From positions 9,647,001 through 9,711,000 of the forward strand of contig NC_092580.1 in the NCBI RefSeq assembly GCF_037975245.1: DNA of 64,000 nucleotides, read 5' to 3'. Made by a program: the position numbers and the translations under genes. The DNA is from Apostichopus japonicus. Its lineage: Eukaryota > Echinodermata > Holothuroidea > Aspidochirotida > Stichopodidae. The notes below the pieces were generated by a model, which had not been told where the DNA came from, ran no database searches, and saw nothing but the letters and a program-made list of their open reading frames with translations. Every line of letters starts with the position of its first letter. Position 1 is the first letter of the stretch. Below, in pieces: positions 34,901 to 46,875 of this stretch.

Positions 34901-37382
34901 TACCTACAGTAATCACAGCAACCGCGTTTGTATTCAGATTAATTTCTTCCTTAATTAACGGTGAAGTTTCTTATAAATTAGATATGTTTTTAAAAACTCC
35001 TTAGGCTGCCATATATGTAGTAGATCGGTGGTTTCGTGGTCTTTGTGTAACAAGATAAGTTTGAACAGCAGACTCTTCGTTGTTTACATTGTGATGTTCA
35101 GCTCCAATCATCTTTCAGGTCTTTGACCTCTGTTGATCTCAAATAAGCTTTGACCTTTACAGAGAATAGGTTTCTTGTGCTCACTAAAGTGGATCCAAAT
35201 ACACAGTATGAACTTCACCCAACATGATATCATGAGTTTAAGTAATTGCATTGTGTATAAGCAAATGCATCACATGCTCACGCTAACATACTCCTGGACT
35301 CTCATACACGCCACCACCATTGCAGTTTCATCTTTCAGTGTTTCAAATACTTTTCAAGTTTCCTTTTACTGTAAAGTTTATCCGTGAACTTTATTTCAGC
35401 AATTTCGAAGAACAGTTTATGAACTGTGGTTTGAGTGTGAGTGTGTATTACTGTATGTGCAAGGCTATGTAAGTATACCAACTGGGCATGGTAGGCTGTA
35501 TATGTTTGTGATATGTATGTAATAATATATAATAGGCAATCACCTGTGCGTGTACACACGCGAGTGAATTTGCTGCGGAAATAGGAGTGCTAACTTCAAG
35601 TCGCTCTTTTTGCCTACACTACGTCACCAAATTGATGCGTTCGAACAAACAGTGCTTTTGGTGAGAAACTGGTGAATTTGAAAACCAGATTTCTACAAGA
35701 AGAAAACGTTGAATTGGGACATGGTTAGAAAGAGAAAACTAAGAACTATAAGGACAATGTATCAAAATATTCCACCAGAAAATTCCTTTAAACATTTTGA
35801 AGCATTTATCAATGCCATGAGTAAGGAAGAAGTACACACCAGATTCAACCTCTGTGGATCAGTTAATTCACTTTCCTCCAAACAGCATGTAAACAATAAA
35901 AAGTAGATCAAGTCTGTGTTTAAGTAGAGTAAGATGTTTCATTACCTAGATTAGTGTTTATGTACACCAAAGTGTTCAGGTATCAACCTGACTTTCTTTT
36001 TACTTGAGTATGAAATTACTAGCAGTTCCAAGATAATTTAATTATGAATGCAAGTGACTTTTCATTACCCGAATGCTTTAGTACTCAAGCCACGTTAATT
36101 GCACAATTGTTGAGCCTAACAAGCTTTTAGTTGTGAATACGAACTATGTTAAGGTGGCAGGCGTATAATATTAGTCAAGGATTGACTCTCCTTGTGAATA
36201 AACAGGTATTGATAATCTTACAAAATCCTACTTTATCTTTTCGCTTTTCAGACGTTTCACTGTACGTACACATTTCAAAATGTCATAACAGTATGCCACA
36301 CTTAACTTATACTGTTATTACAAGTGAACACTGGGGATCTGTGTAAGAATTGGGGAAAATGATCGCAATCTTCAAAGACATACAAGTCAGAAATTTTAAA
36401 AGAAAATGTGGATGTTATACTAATAAAGCAAATATGTGGCATATATATCCATATATATATATATATATCCATAACTATGAATTTTGACCACCATTCCATG
36501 TGATTACTGTAGCAAAAGATGGAAACAGCTTCTTCAAGTTTTGCAAAAATACAATAGAACATTGCTGTCGAACTGTTTAACTCAATAATAAAATTAAACT
36601 GGTAACTACTAACAAGGTTTTATACCAAGAGGGTATCTGCTTTGAAATATTTATTACCAAACAGGCAACAACTATGATCTTGTATTAAAATGTAAGAGCT
36701 CTTTGTGTCTTTCAGTAAAGGGTTTCATGATGCCAAAACTCTGAATTATTTCTTTCAGTTTGATGAAAGATCTTGCAATTACTCAGTGCTTTTGTGTTGT
36801 GAAAGAGCGCATAATAATTTGTTCATGTGTTTTTATCTTTTTCATCATGCAAAGCATGTAACAGCAGTTTGATTGCAGCAATTTAAGTGATTTTAATTAT
36901 TTGAGGGTTTAAATGTTCTAGTATAATCCGGCAATATTTTCCTTACCGTACAGTAGCCCCAACATGTATAAAAGTCCATGAAGATTAAGATGTGCAGTAC
37001 CCATTAGGCCTACTTTATGGAAAAGAAATCTGAGAGTTTTACAATCTGAAAACTCCATAATGTGTAATAATTCCATCTAAAACACACACTTTTCACATGT
37101 TTAGTTTGAGTTTGGAATTTTGTTTTATGCTGGATCAATTTCAGTTTGCTTTTCTGTCAAGTATAGGAAATGTAAACCATTACATTAAATTAGCATTGAT
37201 CACATATAAGTTGTTCAGAAAGGCATGTTGGCTATTTGAAAACAAACAAGGACAAGATGGCTTTTATCGCTCATCTTTCAAGCAGATGTTTTTTGTCTTT
37301 TTCCAGTTTTTATAATGAACTATCATTGTACCTTTGATCTTTATATATAAGCTTATGCAAACAGCATCAGTGTTGTACAAAT
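31928..37382. other. Divergent spacer between RPN1 and TMBIM4
   Basis: 5.5 kb containing the RPN1 promoter and 5' UTR next to 31927 and any non-coding 5' exon of TMBIM4. There are AAT (about 32777-32793) and AT (about 36453-36470) microsatellites and one dispersed repeat at 35100. Short open frames (31954, 33299, 35709) show no domain or family likeness. No TATA box could be assigned. Confidence 0.5.
35100..35390 (-). repeat. Dispersed AGGTCA-bearing repeat, minus orientation; inverted match to 39800-40020
   Basis: About 220 bp is the reverse complement of the copy in TMBIM4 intron 4, including 'catgctcacgctaacatact' near 35273 and 'ggatccaaatacacagtatg' near 35191. It carries an imperfect DR4 (TGACCT, CTGT, TGATCT) near 35124. 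Confidence 0.85.
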
Positions 37383-37473
37383 ATGGATGCTAAAGCAGAC
37401 TTTCAGGGCAGTATTGAGGATGACTTTCGATATGGATCTAATGTGGCTGCAGCTGACATTGGAGTCCGTATGG
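37383..37473 (+). CDS. TMBIM4: TMBIM4 exon 1
   Basis: ATGG in good context; donor CGTATGG|GTATGA, phase 1. Encodes the cytosolic N-terminus with [17 protein letters not shown]. Too short for a simple ORF search. Confidence 0.93.
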
Positions 37474-40400
37474 GTATGATTCTTTTCATTTCCTTTGTTT
37501 TCATGAAATTTAAGTTTTGATATGTATCCCAGATTTATGTTGCACACACCAAACTGTAATTAGCTGGTTGTGCTTCATATCAAGAGTTTAGCCAGCAACT
37601 CATTCAGCCTAGTGAAATGTGAAGAATTACAAGCACAGTGTTGTTACACACATAACACTGCTAAGTTGATACTAAAAATAGCAAAAAAAACATTTTGTGA
37701 GTGTCTGTGAGAAAATTCACTACCACATAGATGTGCTGCAGCCTTCACAAGATATTTCAGGGAAATGTTGATGAGCTACAGAAGATGTCACCAAGCCACT
37801 CTCAGTTCAAAGCTTTTAGTGAAGTGGGAGGAACCTCCATACTGCAGATTGTGTCCCCTACGTTCTCTGCCTAGCAATAAAGCACTGTTTCCTACCCTCA
37901 ACAGAACCGCTGGTGCAACAAATGCCATGTTCAGTGCAACTTTTTCTTTTTGATCCAAAGCTACACTTAAGTGGAAGTTAGCCTCAATGATTAATGATAA
38001 ACCACTTTAGTCCTGACCTATATATATGCTTTGAAGCTGCAACTTGAAAGCTAAATATGCCAGATTTCTCTTTCACAAAGGAAATTACATCAACTAACAT
38101 ATCATACTTCATATGGGCTGAGAACATTTTTCAGGTTGTTTGAAGGGTTGTAATATTACTCTAATGAAGATTTCCTTGTACCTTTTTGCTTTCAAGTAAA
38201 TAGGATGAAGTAAAAAAAGCATATTAATTTTTATTTCATGGATGTTTGGTGCCTGTTCTTTGTAATTTAGGTTTCCTGCGGAAGGTGTTCTCCATCCTGA
38301 CATGCCAGCTGGCACTTACTACTGCAGTATCAACACTGTTCTTGTTCTCAGAATCTGTAAAGGGTTTTGTACAGACAAGGTAATGTAGTATGTGATGTAT
38401 ACAATATTAGAAGATTCCATTTATATTTCTGTCGGCAGTTAATTATACACAAAAAATAACAATTACAAATTCCAGAGTTGCACCTTGTACATATCTAGGA
38501 AAATGGAACATTGTGAGACATTTCTGGTCTCAGTTTAAATTGTGTAAAAAGTGGTCTTGGTTCCAAGAGTTATTGATGTAATTTTAAATCTTATAAGTGA
38601 TTTCACACATTGATGACAACTTCTACCCTGGGTACAGGCCATTATATCATACCACCTACGGTAGATGTACTGTGTACACAAAATCTATTTAAATCAACCA
38701 CAACTTATACCGTTTTATATTGATTGTAATACATGACTTACAGGTCTTCAGTGTGAGTAGCTGCTACTGTGTGGCAATGATAAAAGTGGTTTTCATTTGA
38801 GGACAGAGCCTTTGTGTTACTTATTTTCTCAGCCCTGGGATGTTGATGATGAACTTCATACTGACGTTTGTCGTGATGATGGCACTCATGGTGAAGAGAA
38901 GAGAGGCCCCCGCAAACATGATCCTTCTGTTTGTGTTTGTAAGTCAGCAGTTTCTCTGTTATCTTTGTATTAGGTCACAAAGTGTGTTAAATTCACTAAA
39001 AAGAAATCAGTATGCAGAGTATAAATGTTGTAAAAGTAAGTTGGCCTGACCTTTCGATCCTATCAGGATCTTCTTCAGGGGCTAAATGACAAGTTACAGT
39101 AACAGAAGGGACAAAAACACACACAGAATACAGACAGGTTAATGAGCATGGTTAACACAAAGAGATAGGTGTAAGGGGATTAGTAGACGTACAAAATGTA
39201 AAAGGAGAAGTAGGTGTTTAGTAGCAATTTTCTTGACTTGTTAGACCCCACTGTCCTTGACAGAAGGTGTGTCCTTGGTCTTCCTCACATTTAAGGTGAA
39301 ACAGTGCTGCAAATAAATATCCCTTTAATAGGAAACAGTCCAAGCTAGGGCCACCCTTGCACCTCTCTGTTGATGGCATTGTCGAGGCTTGACAATCAGA
39401 TGAGAGGTTCGTCCCAAAAATGTAAGAAACTGAACAATTGTCATAATAAGTTTTAGTTCAATTTCAAATGTTTAACCAGACTTTTTCCATTAAGTTGGAC
39501 TTTTTCTTCAACAAGTGACTTTGCAAAGCAATTTTTACTATTGACGCATGAAAGAGCTCTTCTCTCTCAATATTAAATGTCCCATTTTATCTTTACAGAC
39601 TTTGCTAGAGTCGATCACAGTTGGTACTGTGGTGACATTTTATGACAAAAGCGTCGTTCTAGAAGCATTTGTTCTGACTTTAGCAATCTCATTTGGTTTG
39701 GTCCTGTACACATTCCAATCAAAAAGAGACTTCAGCTCTTGGGGTGCTGGGTGAGTAGTGTATTTCTTTCATTATTGATTTCTAGCCAAAGGCAAAGGAA
39801 TCTATGCAATGGTGGTGGCGTGTATGAGAGTCCAGGAGTATGTTAGCGTGAGCATGTGATGCATTTGCTTATACACAATGCAATTACTTATATACAAACT
39901 CATGATATCATGTTGGGTTAAGTTCATACTGTGTATTTGGATCCACTTTAGTGAGCACAAGAAACCTATTCTCTGTAAAGGTCAAAGCTTATTTGAGATC
40001 AACAGAGGTCAAAGACCTGTAGTCTTGAAAATGTGATAACTCCCAAGGTCAGCTTGGATGAAATGCTTACTTGGTAGAAGGAGCCATTATATTGATTGCT
40101 AGAACACTGTTCATTTCTGTGGGAGTCAAAGCCTTAAACATTGTTAACATGGTAACATCAAAAGTAAAGCTTGGATGAAGCTCATACTTACATTATGCAT
40201 ACTCAGTATTTGGACTGACAATAGGGAGTACAAGAACCCAATTGAGAAACCTGAAACCTTGTAAACATTAAAAGCTGCAATAGTAAATTTGTACTTTCAT
40301 ACTTTGGTGAGTGCAAGATCCCAATTGAGGTTAATGAAACTTAGGTAAAAGTCTCAAATCCTTGCACAAAAGATAAACTGCAGAAGCAAAGCTTGGAGAA

Positions 40401-40996
40401 ACTTCACACTTGGTATGTAGATTCAATTTAGTGTAATCAATTTGTGAACCCAATTTGAATATAAATTAATACCAGTACTTAAGTCCACATTATTGAGTAT
40501 AATACTCATATTGTTTACTGTGCAAGTTTAAGTTCTTTTGATGTCAACAGAAGTCAAACTTTGTAAACACACAAACTCCAAAAGTAAAGCATATATGAAC
40601 TTGATATGTTGACATGTAGGTCAGAATAACCACAAGAATTACTGTACGGAGTTACTATCGAAATACTGTTGAATATTCTCATACAATGTGTGACAAGGAA
40701 TCACTGTAAAGCTGATTGGCATTTCTTGTTGTTTTTTCAGACTTTCTGTAGCATTGCTGGTATTGCTGATGGGAGGCATTATGAGGCTATTCTTTCCATA
40801 TTCAGATGCCCTTGAGTGGTGTTTGAGTGTCGGTGGTGCCTTGGTCTTCAGTCTGTTCATTGTGTTTGACACTAGCCTGATCATGCACAAGGTTTCCCCA
40901 GAGGAGTACATCATGGCCTGTATCAATCTATACCTGGATATCATCAACTTATTCCTGCACCTTCTAAGGATCCTAAGCAAAAGCCAAAAGCAGTAA
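37383..40996 (+). CDS. TMBIM4: TMBIM4 / Lifeguard 4 (Golgi anti-apoptotic protein), complete, 5 exons
   Basis: Exons 37383-37473, 38271-38379, 38833-38938, 39599-39750 and 40741-40996 total 714 nt, giving 237 aa (vertebrate TMBIM4 is about 238). All introns are GT-AG and phases 1, 2, 0 and 2 match. The start has A at -3 and G at +4. [13 protein letters not shown] at the N-terminus is characteristic of TMBIM4. Several hydrophobic helices follow, typical of the seven-helix BI-1/TMBIM fold. Asp196 ([10 protein letters not shown]) and Asp219 (LYLDIINLF) flank SPEEY and correspond to the family's paired acidic residues, implicated in pH-gated calcium leak. Members act in Golgi/ER membranes and limit calcium-driven apoptosis. 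Confidence 0.96.
37474..38270 (+). other. TMBIM4 intron 1; nothing recognised
   Basis: 797 bp of AT-rich intron. Confidence 0.6.
38271..38379 (+). CDS. TMBIM4: TMBIM4 exon 2: first membrane helix
   Basis: Acceptor TAATTTAG|GTT, donor ACAAG|GTAATG, phase 2 out. Encodes [20 protein letters not shown], which matches the family's FLRKVYSILSLQ start of helix 1. Confidence 0.93.
38380..39598 (+). other. TMBIM4 introns 2 and 3 (exon 3 between); nothing recognised
   Basis: Introns of 453 and 660 bp. No repeat structure or element ends noted. Confidence 0.5.
38833..38938 (+). CDS. TMBIM4: TMBIM4 exon 3: membrane helices
   Basis: Acceptor TTTCTCAG|CCC, donor GTGTTT|GTAAGT, phase 0 out. Hydrophobic Met-rich helix, then [16 protein letters not shown]. 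Confidence 0.92.
39599..39750 (+). CDS. TMBIM4: TMBIM4 exon 4: membrane helices
   Basis: Acceptor CTTTACAG|ACT, donor GCTGG|GTGAGT, phase 2 out. Encodes [16 protein letters not shown] and [15 protein letters not shown], close to vertebrate TMBIM4. Confidence 0.95.
39785..40640 (+). repeat. Dispersed AGGTCA-bearing repeat filling TMBIM4 intron 4, several tandem degenerate units
   Basis: Begins 'ggcaaaggaatctatgcaat', as does the copy at 60053, followed by units that each carry 'agcttggatgaa..ttcatac', 'gtgagtacaagaaccc' and 'gaaaccttgtaaac' segments. Roughly four units of about 150-180 bp fill almost the whole 990-bp intron. An imperfect DR4 (AGATCA, ACAG, AGGTCA) lies near 39996. Confidence 0.75.
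40741..40996 (+). CDS. TMBIM4: TMBIM4 exon 5: C-terminal helices and stop
   Basis: Acceptor TTTTTTCAG|ACT; TAA at 40994-40996. Carries the [15 protein letters not shown] and [16 protein letters not shown] signature and a short basic tail. Confidence 0.96.
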
Positions 40997-41065
40997 AAAT
41001 TAATGTTGTGTATTCACCGTGAATCATATTTCATCCAGCAGAGATTACTCTTCCGTTTGTAAATG

Positions 41066-41071
41066 ATTAAA
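41066..41071 (+). terminator. Poly(A) signal of TMBIM4
   Basis: ATTAAA 70 bp past the stop, followed by a GT/T-rich stretch. Confidence 0.6.
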
Positions 41072-42649
41072 GAAATTCTTGTTTGTGCTTTATATTGTGT
41101 TTGGAATCCAGTTCTTGAGTAATTTAACTTTATTACATAATTTGAAATTAATCAGTTACCATGTCTCTAGATAAGTTTTCACAGGTTTGGTCTCTTCCCC
41201 AGCATGTTCATCTGTATTTGCTGAAGATGAAGGTGCTAGTTGTTCCTTTTTGATTGTTTTTTTTGTTAGTCTGTCTGTATGTTTGTCTTTCTTTTCTTCT
41301 ACTGTTTTGTACATACCTGATAAACTACTGAAAATATTATAAACTGATATGTGTTACCTTTGTTAATTATGTAAGATGAAGACAAGCAGCTCACCCAACT
41401 CATGAATTATTTAAAGATCATTCCTATTGAACTGAAACATTAGTTGAAAGTCATTTGTTATCTGTGCAAAACTGTCTGTGGTGGTAGATACTTTTAAGTG
41501 ATAATACTTTATTTTATTTGACAACCATGAAAATGATGGCAAAGAAAATAATTAGGATAACAGTAGTCCTAAACTAAGATAATTTTATCGTTTTGATAAT
41601 TACATAACTTAATGGTCAATATGGGATAAGTTGTTTTCAAATAGTACTAAATTGAAATAGCTTTAAAAAAAAAAAATAGATATATATCATATATTATACT
41701 GGAGTGATATGCTGGGACAGAGCAAAAGTAGGAAACTTCAACTGCATGCTGCCAGTGTAGAAGCCAGCAGAAACAAAGCAGGTGTTTTATGACAATGGCC
41801 ACTATTGTTCTAACCAGGGGAATGCTCTGACATCTCCATAATAACAGTTTCCTGCCTGTAATAATGTTGTCATAGCAAGGAGCCATTCCCTGGTCATACA
41901 GGCCTATAATAAGTAGCCCTGTAGGCTGTACACTGCTGGCAATTATTATCACAAAAGTCAAATTGACTGCCAAATGTTTTACTGTGAAATAGAAACTTCA
42001 ATATTTTCAAGATTACATGTAATTAAGGAAGGAACCTTGAACCACTTCTGCACAGTTGTAAATTTAGTGTTTGGTAATGTTCGTATGGCAGTTTTTTGTG
42101 TGTCACTGATACCAACTAGCAGGGGTAAGAAACTGTTGGCTTGTTCACTTTGAAGACATGATGTTGCAGGTTTTAGTCAACACCTATCCTCGTTTAAGAT
42201 ATTCTCTCAGATAATTAAAGAGAATTGATTTCCATTGTCTATATAAACATTAAAGAAATTGTTCACATTGCACAATCACTTCATATGGAGCAGTGATTTC
42301 AACAACTTCGAACCCCTTTGTTTCATAAAATTGTGGTGTATAAAGTTTTTGTAAAAAATAAATCGAAAGTCTTTGTCAATGCATGTGTTCACAACTTTCA
42401 ATTTTCGATGATAATAGAATGGGAGACAGTGAATGTATTTGGAACCTGCATAAGCTTTGTGTAAGCTTTGCTATACATTAACATGTGTTGGTATTTACAA
42501 ACAGTACTGAGTATATATTCTATGGAGATGAAAATGAAAATTTCATTCCTTTATTTGAAATAAATTGAAGAAAAAAGTCACTCACCTGCACTCTTTTCCT
42601 TTTTGGTTTCTGTGTAAATTATATCCATTGCAATCTTAATGGTATTGGT
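41072..42649. other. Spacer after TMBIM4; nothing recognised
   Basis: AT-rich, with an A-run near 41664. No coding or element structure found. Confidence 0.5.
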
Positions 42650-42990
42650 GTGTACATGTATGTGAAACATCTTGCTCATAAACAAGATATCTCAAAAAGG
42701 GAAGGATGGATGGTTGTCAAAGTTTGCATGTGGATGCCACTTATTGAGGTCAAGAAGCCTATCGTTTACAGTGTAAGTCATAGGTCATTTGGGATCCACA
42801 GGGACAAAAATAAGAGTTAAACATAATATCTCAAAAAAATAATGGTTGGATGAATCTCATATTTAGTAAGTGGATGCTCCATATTGAGTTGATAAACTCT
42901 ATTGTTTTCATTGGAGGTCAATGGTCAGGAAAGGTTAATATCTCAAAACATTGTAAACAATGTATCTCAATACAGGAAGCTAGGGTAAAT
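42650..42990 (+). repeat. Dispersed AGGTCA-bearing repeat, two to three degenerate units
   Basis: Units of about 150 bp with 'atatctcaaaaa..atggttggatgaatctcata' and 'ggtcaaGAAGCCTATcgttt' type segments, the same order as in TMBIM4 intron 4. Confidence 0.6.
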
Positions 42991-43012
42991 CTCATAGTAT
43001 GTATATACATGG

Positions 43013-43110
43013 GCGGCGATCCTGGGGGGATGGGGGGATATATCCCCCTTGAAAATGGGTGGAGGGGATGTAATACACCATATCCCCCCACAAAATGCCA
43101 GGGATAAGAA
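43013..43110 (+). mobile_element. Truncated end of a G-run transposon
   Basis: GGGCGGCGATCCTGGGGGGA followed by alternating G and C runs has the look of an element terminus. No partner end or target duplication was found, so the assignment is tentative. Confidence 0.35.
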
Positions 43111-43317
43111 TATTTTCATGCCTACATTTATGCATCATCGTGAATGTACGGCTCTTTTTTAGCTCATTTCTCGTCTACCATAAACGCAGTGCAATCTTTT
43201 TCAAATAAAGCGTCTTTATAAAGCAAGAATAGTTGACTGTAGGCTTCATTGGCCCTATAACATCAAAAGGTATTATTGCACCCACGTTTTTGATATAGTA
43301 CATATATGGCTTGCGAG

Positions 43318-43500
43318 TCACTTCGCCCAACAACCATTTCGCCCAACTGCCATTTCGCCCAACCAGCCTGGTCATTTCGCCCAACCGCGTTGGTCATTTC
43401 GCCCAACCAGCATGGTCAGTTCGCCCAACCGTGTTGGTCATTTCGCCCAACCGTGTTGGTCATTTCGCCCAACCGTGTTGGTCATTTCGCCCAACCTTAT
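43318..43500 (+). repeat. 22-bp tandem repeat (TTCGCCCAACCnGnnTGGTCAT), forward arm
   Basis: About seven units of 22 bp, preceded by two shorter TTCGCCCAAC units at 43321-43360. An inverted counterpart lies at 46206-46404. The open frames over it encode FAQPxWSFRPT repeats and are not a protein. Confidence 0.9.
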
Positions 43501-43904
43501 TTTTACTAATATTCAGTCAGAATAATATTACTTTTTCTATTCCACCAGTTCAATTTGATTTATTTTGGGTTAGGTTACTTCGTAATAGGTAAATAAAAAA
43601 GTGAGGTCCGCTCGATGTCGATCGGAGTCTGAGTAGTTATTTCGGGTATAATGGGAGGATTACACTACTTTAGGCGTTTACGCATACAATGGAAGTTATA
43701 TTATTATACAAACACAGGGGAATCGGTCTTCATAAAAACCTATCAAACCTAACCCCTAAAACACTGATCCATCCTGCTGACTAACAATTCCCGAACGTTT
43801 CCTTATTAAATTGAAAAAAAAATATATAAAACCCGTCCGTAATATTGAATTACTATATTTAATCAATGTAACCACTTTATCAATGTAACCACATATGTAT
43901 TCAC

Positions 43905-45830
43905 CAGGCGCGTATCCAGGATTTTCTAACCCGGGGGGGGGCGAATTACTATCTAAGCGGAGCGCCACCATCGGTTGGCGCGGAGCGTACAAGAAAATTT
44001 TTGGTTTTGATACCCCCCAGATCACCGGAAATGGCACTTCTCGAGCTTGAAAATGAGCAACCAGATGTACACTTTTGCCTGAGAAGCAAGTATTTCCCAA
44101 AGTTTTTTTTCCATCCATAACCTTTTTGAAGATTGTCACCAGTCACACATCATGTTCGACCTGATTGCATGTCCTATGGATGATTGCTTTTGTAGGTGAT
44201 TCTACGTCACGGCCCACAATATCCGAAAGCCCCACTTTTGAAGGTTTTAAGCCCATTATTTGTTGAGAATTTGAAAATTGAGATTTCTCGTGAATAAAAT
44301 CACTTGAAAACATAGCCATAATGTTGCAGAAAATTCAATCTATGGATAACCAATATAGAAAAACCTCCTTGAACCCCTAACAGACAGGTCAAAATTGCAC
44401 GAGTAGAGGAAAGTATGATGAATAATGTTGGTGAGGAAATTTTGGAAAATTCCGACACAGTTAATTTCTTGGTGTAGAAATATTGCAACCTCTTATAATG
44501 GCTATTGTAAAACTTGGTTGAAGGAAATGAAAAATAGGAGATATTTCCGATATCAGGTATATCGAAACCGAACACTACACACATAGGCGTAGGTCCCGTA
44601 GGAGGCGGGGGCTGCAGCCCCCCCCCCCCCCTCCGCAACCCAATTTTTTCCAATTTTTTTCGGACACCTACTGAAAGAAAAATAAATAGCAATGAATAGC
44701 TTAAAAATGATCACCGTGGTAATTAAAATAAAGTTGTAAGCTTGGCCGACATTACTACTGTAAAAGAGAGTTTTGACATAAATGGATCTGTATGCTTTTT
44801 CTCCATCTACATAAGATATTTGGTTGTTTACATTAGCATTTGGCGGTATACTGTGCAACTTTGACGGACCGTGCGGTACACGATGGCATGCAATGTAACG
44901 ACCGATGTTTGCTTATATGATATTGGCATCGATATGTTGAACGCGCGCGAAAAATTTTGGCTTTTTTTTTCGGGCAAGTCGTTACAGCCCCAAATCCAAT
45001 TGGGCTACGCCTTCGACTACACACATAGACAGTTTTTGAGGCTGTTCATCGTGGAAAATGCATTTCAATGCTCACTGATATGATGTTATATCTGCTCTTT
45101 GCTTTACAAATTCGAACAGGCGTGTAGCGAGTAATTGCCTGTAGGCAAACTATCTAAGCGAAGCGCCACCATGTGTTGGCGCGAAGCGTACAAGAAAAAT
45201 TTTGGCCGAAAATGCCTCCCAGATCGCTGGAAATGACACTTCCCAGGCCTTGTAAGTTGCATCTAAGCATTGTCTATTTTGAAATTACTAGCGACGTCAT
45301 AAAGAAAATTTGCTCGGGGGGGGGGGCGGTCGCCCCCTTCCCGAAATGTTCCCCGACGACTCGGTCGAGTTCAAGACCAGCCACAGTTGGTTCCATATAG
45401 CACAATTCTACAATTTTTTAAGGCGTCCATACACACACACGCGTTATGATAGACCATATATAGTATTTATATAGATACATTAGTGAGAGAGGAAAAATGG
45501 AAACGTCAAAAATGGAGTTGTCGATGTAAGGGGTAGGGTGAGGCGCACACCCCTTCCGTAATCCTTGATCTGTCACTGGCTACCTGTGTATATAAAAGGG
45601 ATCAGCGCTTTAACTATGACTGTTCCTCTTTCTCTTCCCGAGGTCTTGGCTATCTTCTACTCCCTCCTTTCTCCTTTTTCCCTCTTTTTTTCTTTTTCTT
45701 TTCCCTTCCTTCCTCTCCTCCTTTTCTTTTTTTCCCCCTCCTTTTCCCTTTTTTCTTCTCTTTTTTTCTCTCCTCTTTTCCTACCCGGGGGGCGCGCGCC
45801 CCCAACGCCCCCCCCCTGGATACGCACCTG
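43905..45830. mobile_element. Unclassified element, copy 1 (1926 bp; CAGGYGCGTATCCAGG ends; 5-bp TSD)
   Basis: The left end is CAGGCGCGTATCCAGG and the right end is CCTGGATACGCACCTG. TTCAC is duplicated at 43900-43904 and 45831-45835. G/C runs lie just inside each end, and a pyrimidine-only tract of about 150 bp lies near 45630-45780. It is the inverted counterpart of 49505-51182. No transposase frame. Two copies of a shared module are at 43951-44056 and 45151-45255. I know no superfamily with this pairing of ends and a 5-bp duplication. Confidence 0.85.
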
Positions 45831-45839
45831 TTCACATAT

Positions 45840-46205
45840 GTAATCAATTTAACCACGACTTCAAGTTTCCTTAATACTCGGTTCGTATCCCGTAACGTTA
45901 GCAATTCCCGAACATTTACTATATCAAACCTATCAAACCTAACCCCTAAAACACTGATCCATCCTCAAGATTCCTTAATATTCGGTTCGTATCCTGTAAC
46001 GTTAAAAATTCCCGAACGTTTCTTTACTAAAGTTATACAAAGTAAAGGACTTCAAGTTTCCTTAATATTCCTTAATATATGAACGTTTACTATCAAACCT
46101 AACCCCTAACACACTGATCAATCCTCAAGTTTCCTTAATATTCGGTTCGTATCCTGTAACGTTAACAATTCCCGAACGTTTCCTTTTGAAATATCATATT
46201 TAATC
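45840..46205 (+). repeat. ~165-bp degenerate tandem repeat
   Basis: 'cggttcgtatcctgtaacgt' and 'tcaaacctaacccctaaaac' recur at about 45880/45936, 45979/46095 and 46142. A related piece lies at 43739-43800, on the far side of element copy 1, so the element appears to have split a tandem block. Confidence 0.7.
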
Positions 46206-46404
46206 AAGGTTGGGCGAAATGACCAGGCTGGTTGGGCGAAATGACCAGGCTGGTTGGGCGAAATGACCAGGCTGGTTGGGCGAAATGACCAGGCTGGTTG
46301 GGCGAAATGACCAGGCTGGTTGGGCGAAATGACCAGGCTGGTTGGGCGAAATGGTAAGGTTGGGCGAAATGGCAGTTGGGCGAAATGGTTGTTGGGCGAA
46401 GTGT
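46206..46404 (-). repeat. 22-bp tandem repeat, inverted arm
   Basis: Six or more perfect units of GACCAGGCTGGTTGGGCGAAAT, then shorter units. The order and the terminal ACTTCGCCCAAC are the mirror image of 43318-43500. The units are more uniform than in the forward arm. Confidence 0.92.
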
Positions 46405-46784
46405 CCTGCTTCCCATATATGCACCCTCATAGTATTCATATAGGCCCTATAGTAGGCCTACACACGAACAGCTGAGAATCTCATGTTACCAGGGTAATGC
46501 TTAATACACGTTTCACCTGGATGCCCTAGCAATCGGTACCTAGGAATGCAACTATGTGTAATTGTGTATTGCATGTGTATAGGCCTATAATAGCCTGCAT
46601 GAGGCCATTTTCTTCATCGAATTATATAAAAGAGCACTCGAACATTCTAACGTAGCGCCTGAAACAAGATTGACAGGGGCAATTTTCCCAAAATAACACC
46701 CGAAATTAAAAAAAAGTATTTTGGATCCTGATTATGAGATTTTTCGGACATGATATCTCTATTTTAAAGTTGGGTATATGCCGC

Positions 46785-46875
46785 TTGGAAACCTTGGGAA
46801 GTGCCGTTTCCGGCCATCTAGAGGGTTTTTAAATCCCAACATTTTCTTGTACGCTTCGCGCCAACTCATGGTTGC
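46785..46875 (+). repeat. Solo copy of the shared 105-bp module
   Basis: Contains GGAAGTGCCGTTTCCGG, then TTCTTGTACGCTTCGCGCCA. The second half is worn (TCATGGTTGC). No element ends found around it. Confidence 0.7.

Noticed and set aside
35709-35906. 65-residue frame upstream of TMBIM4
   Set aside because: Starts at an ATG but shows no domain, no recognisable homology and no poly(A) signal nearby. Cannot be supported as a gene.
43306-43592. Open frames encoding FAQPxWSFRPT repeats (also 46200-46439, minus)
   Set aside because: A 22-bp satellite read through three frames gives an apparent 22-residue repeat. No start or gene context.
45565-45904. Phe/Ser/Leu-rich frame and its Lys/Glu/Gly-rich antisense (also 49423-49779)
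   Set aside because: Simple pyrimidine/purine tract inside the elements; low-complexity translation only.
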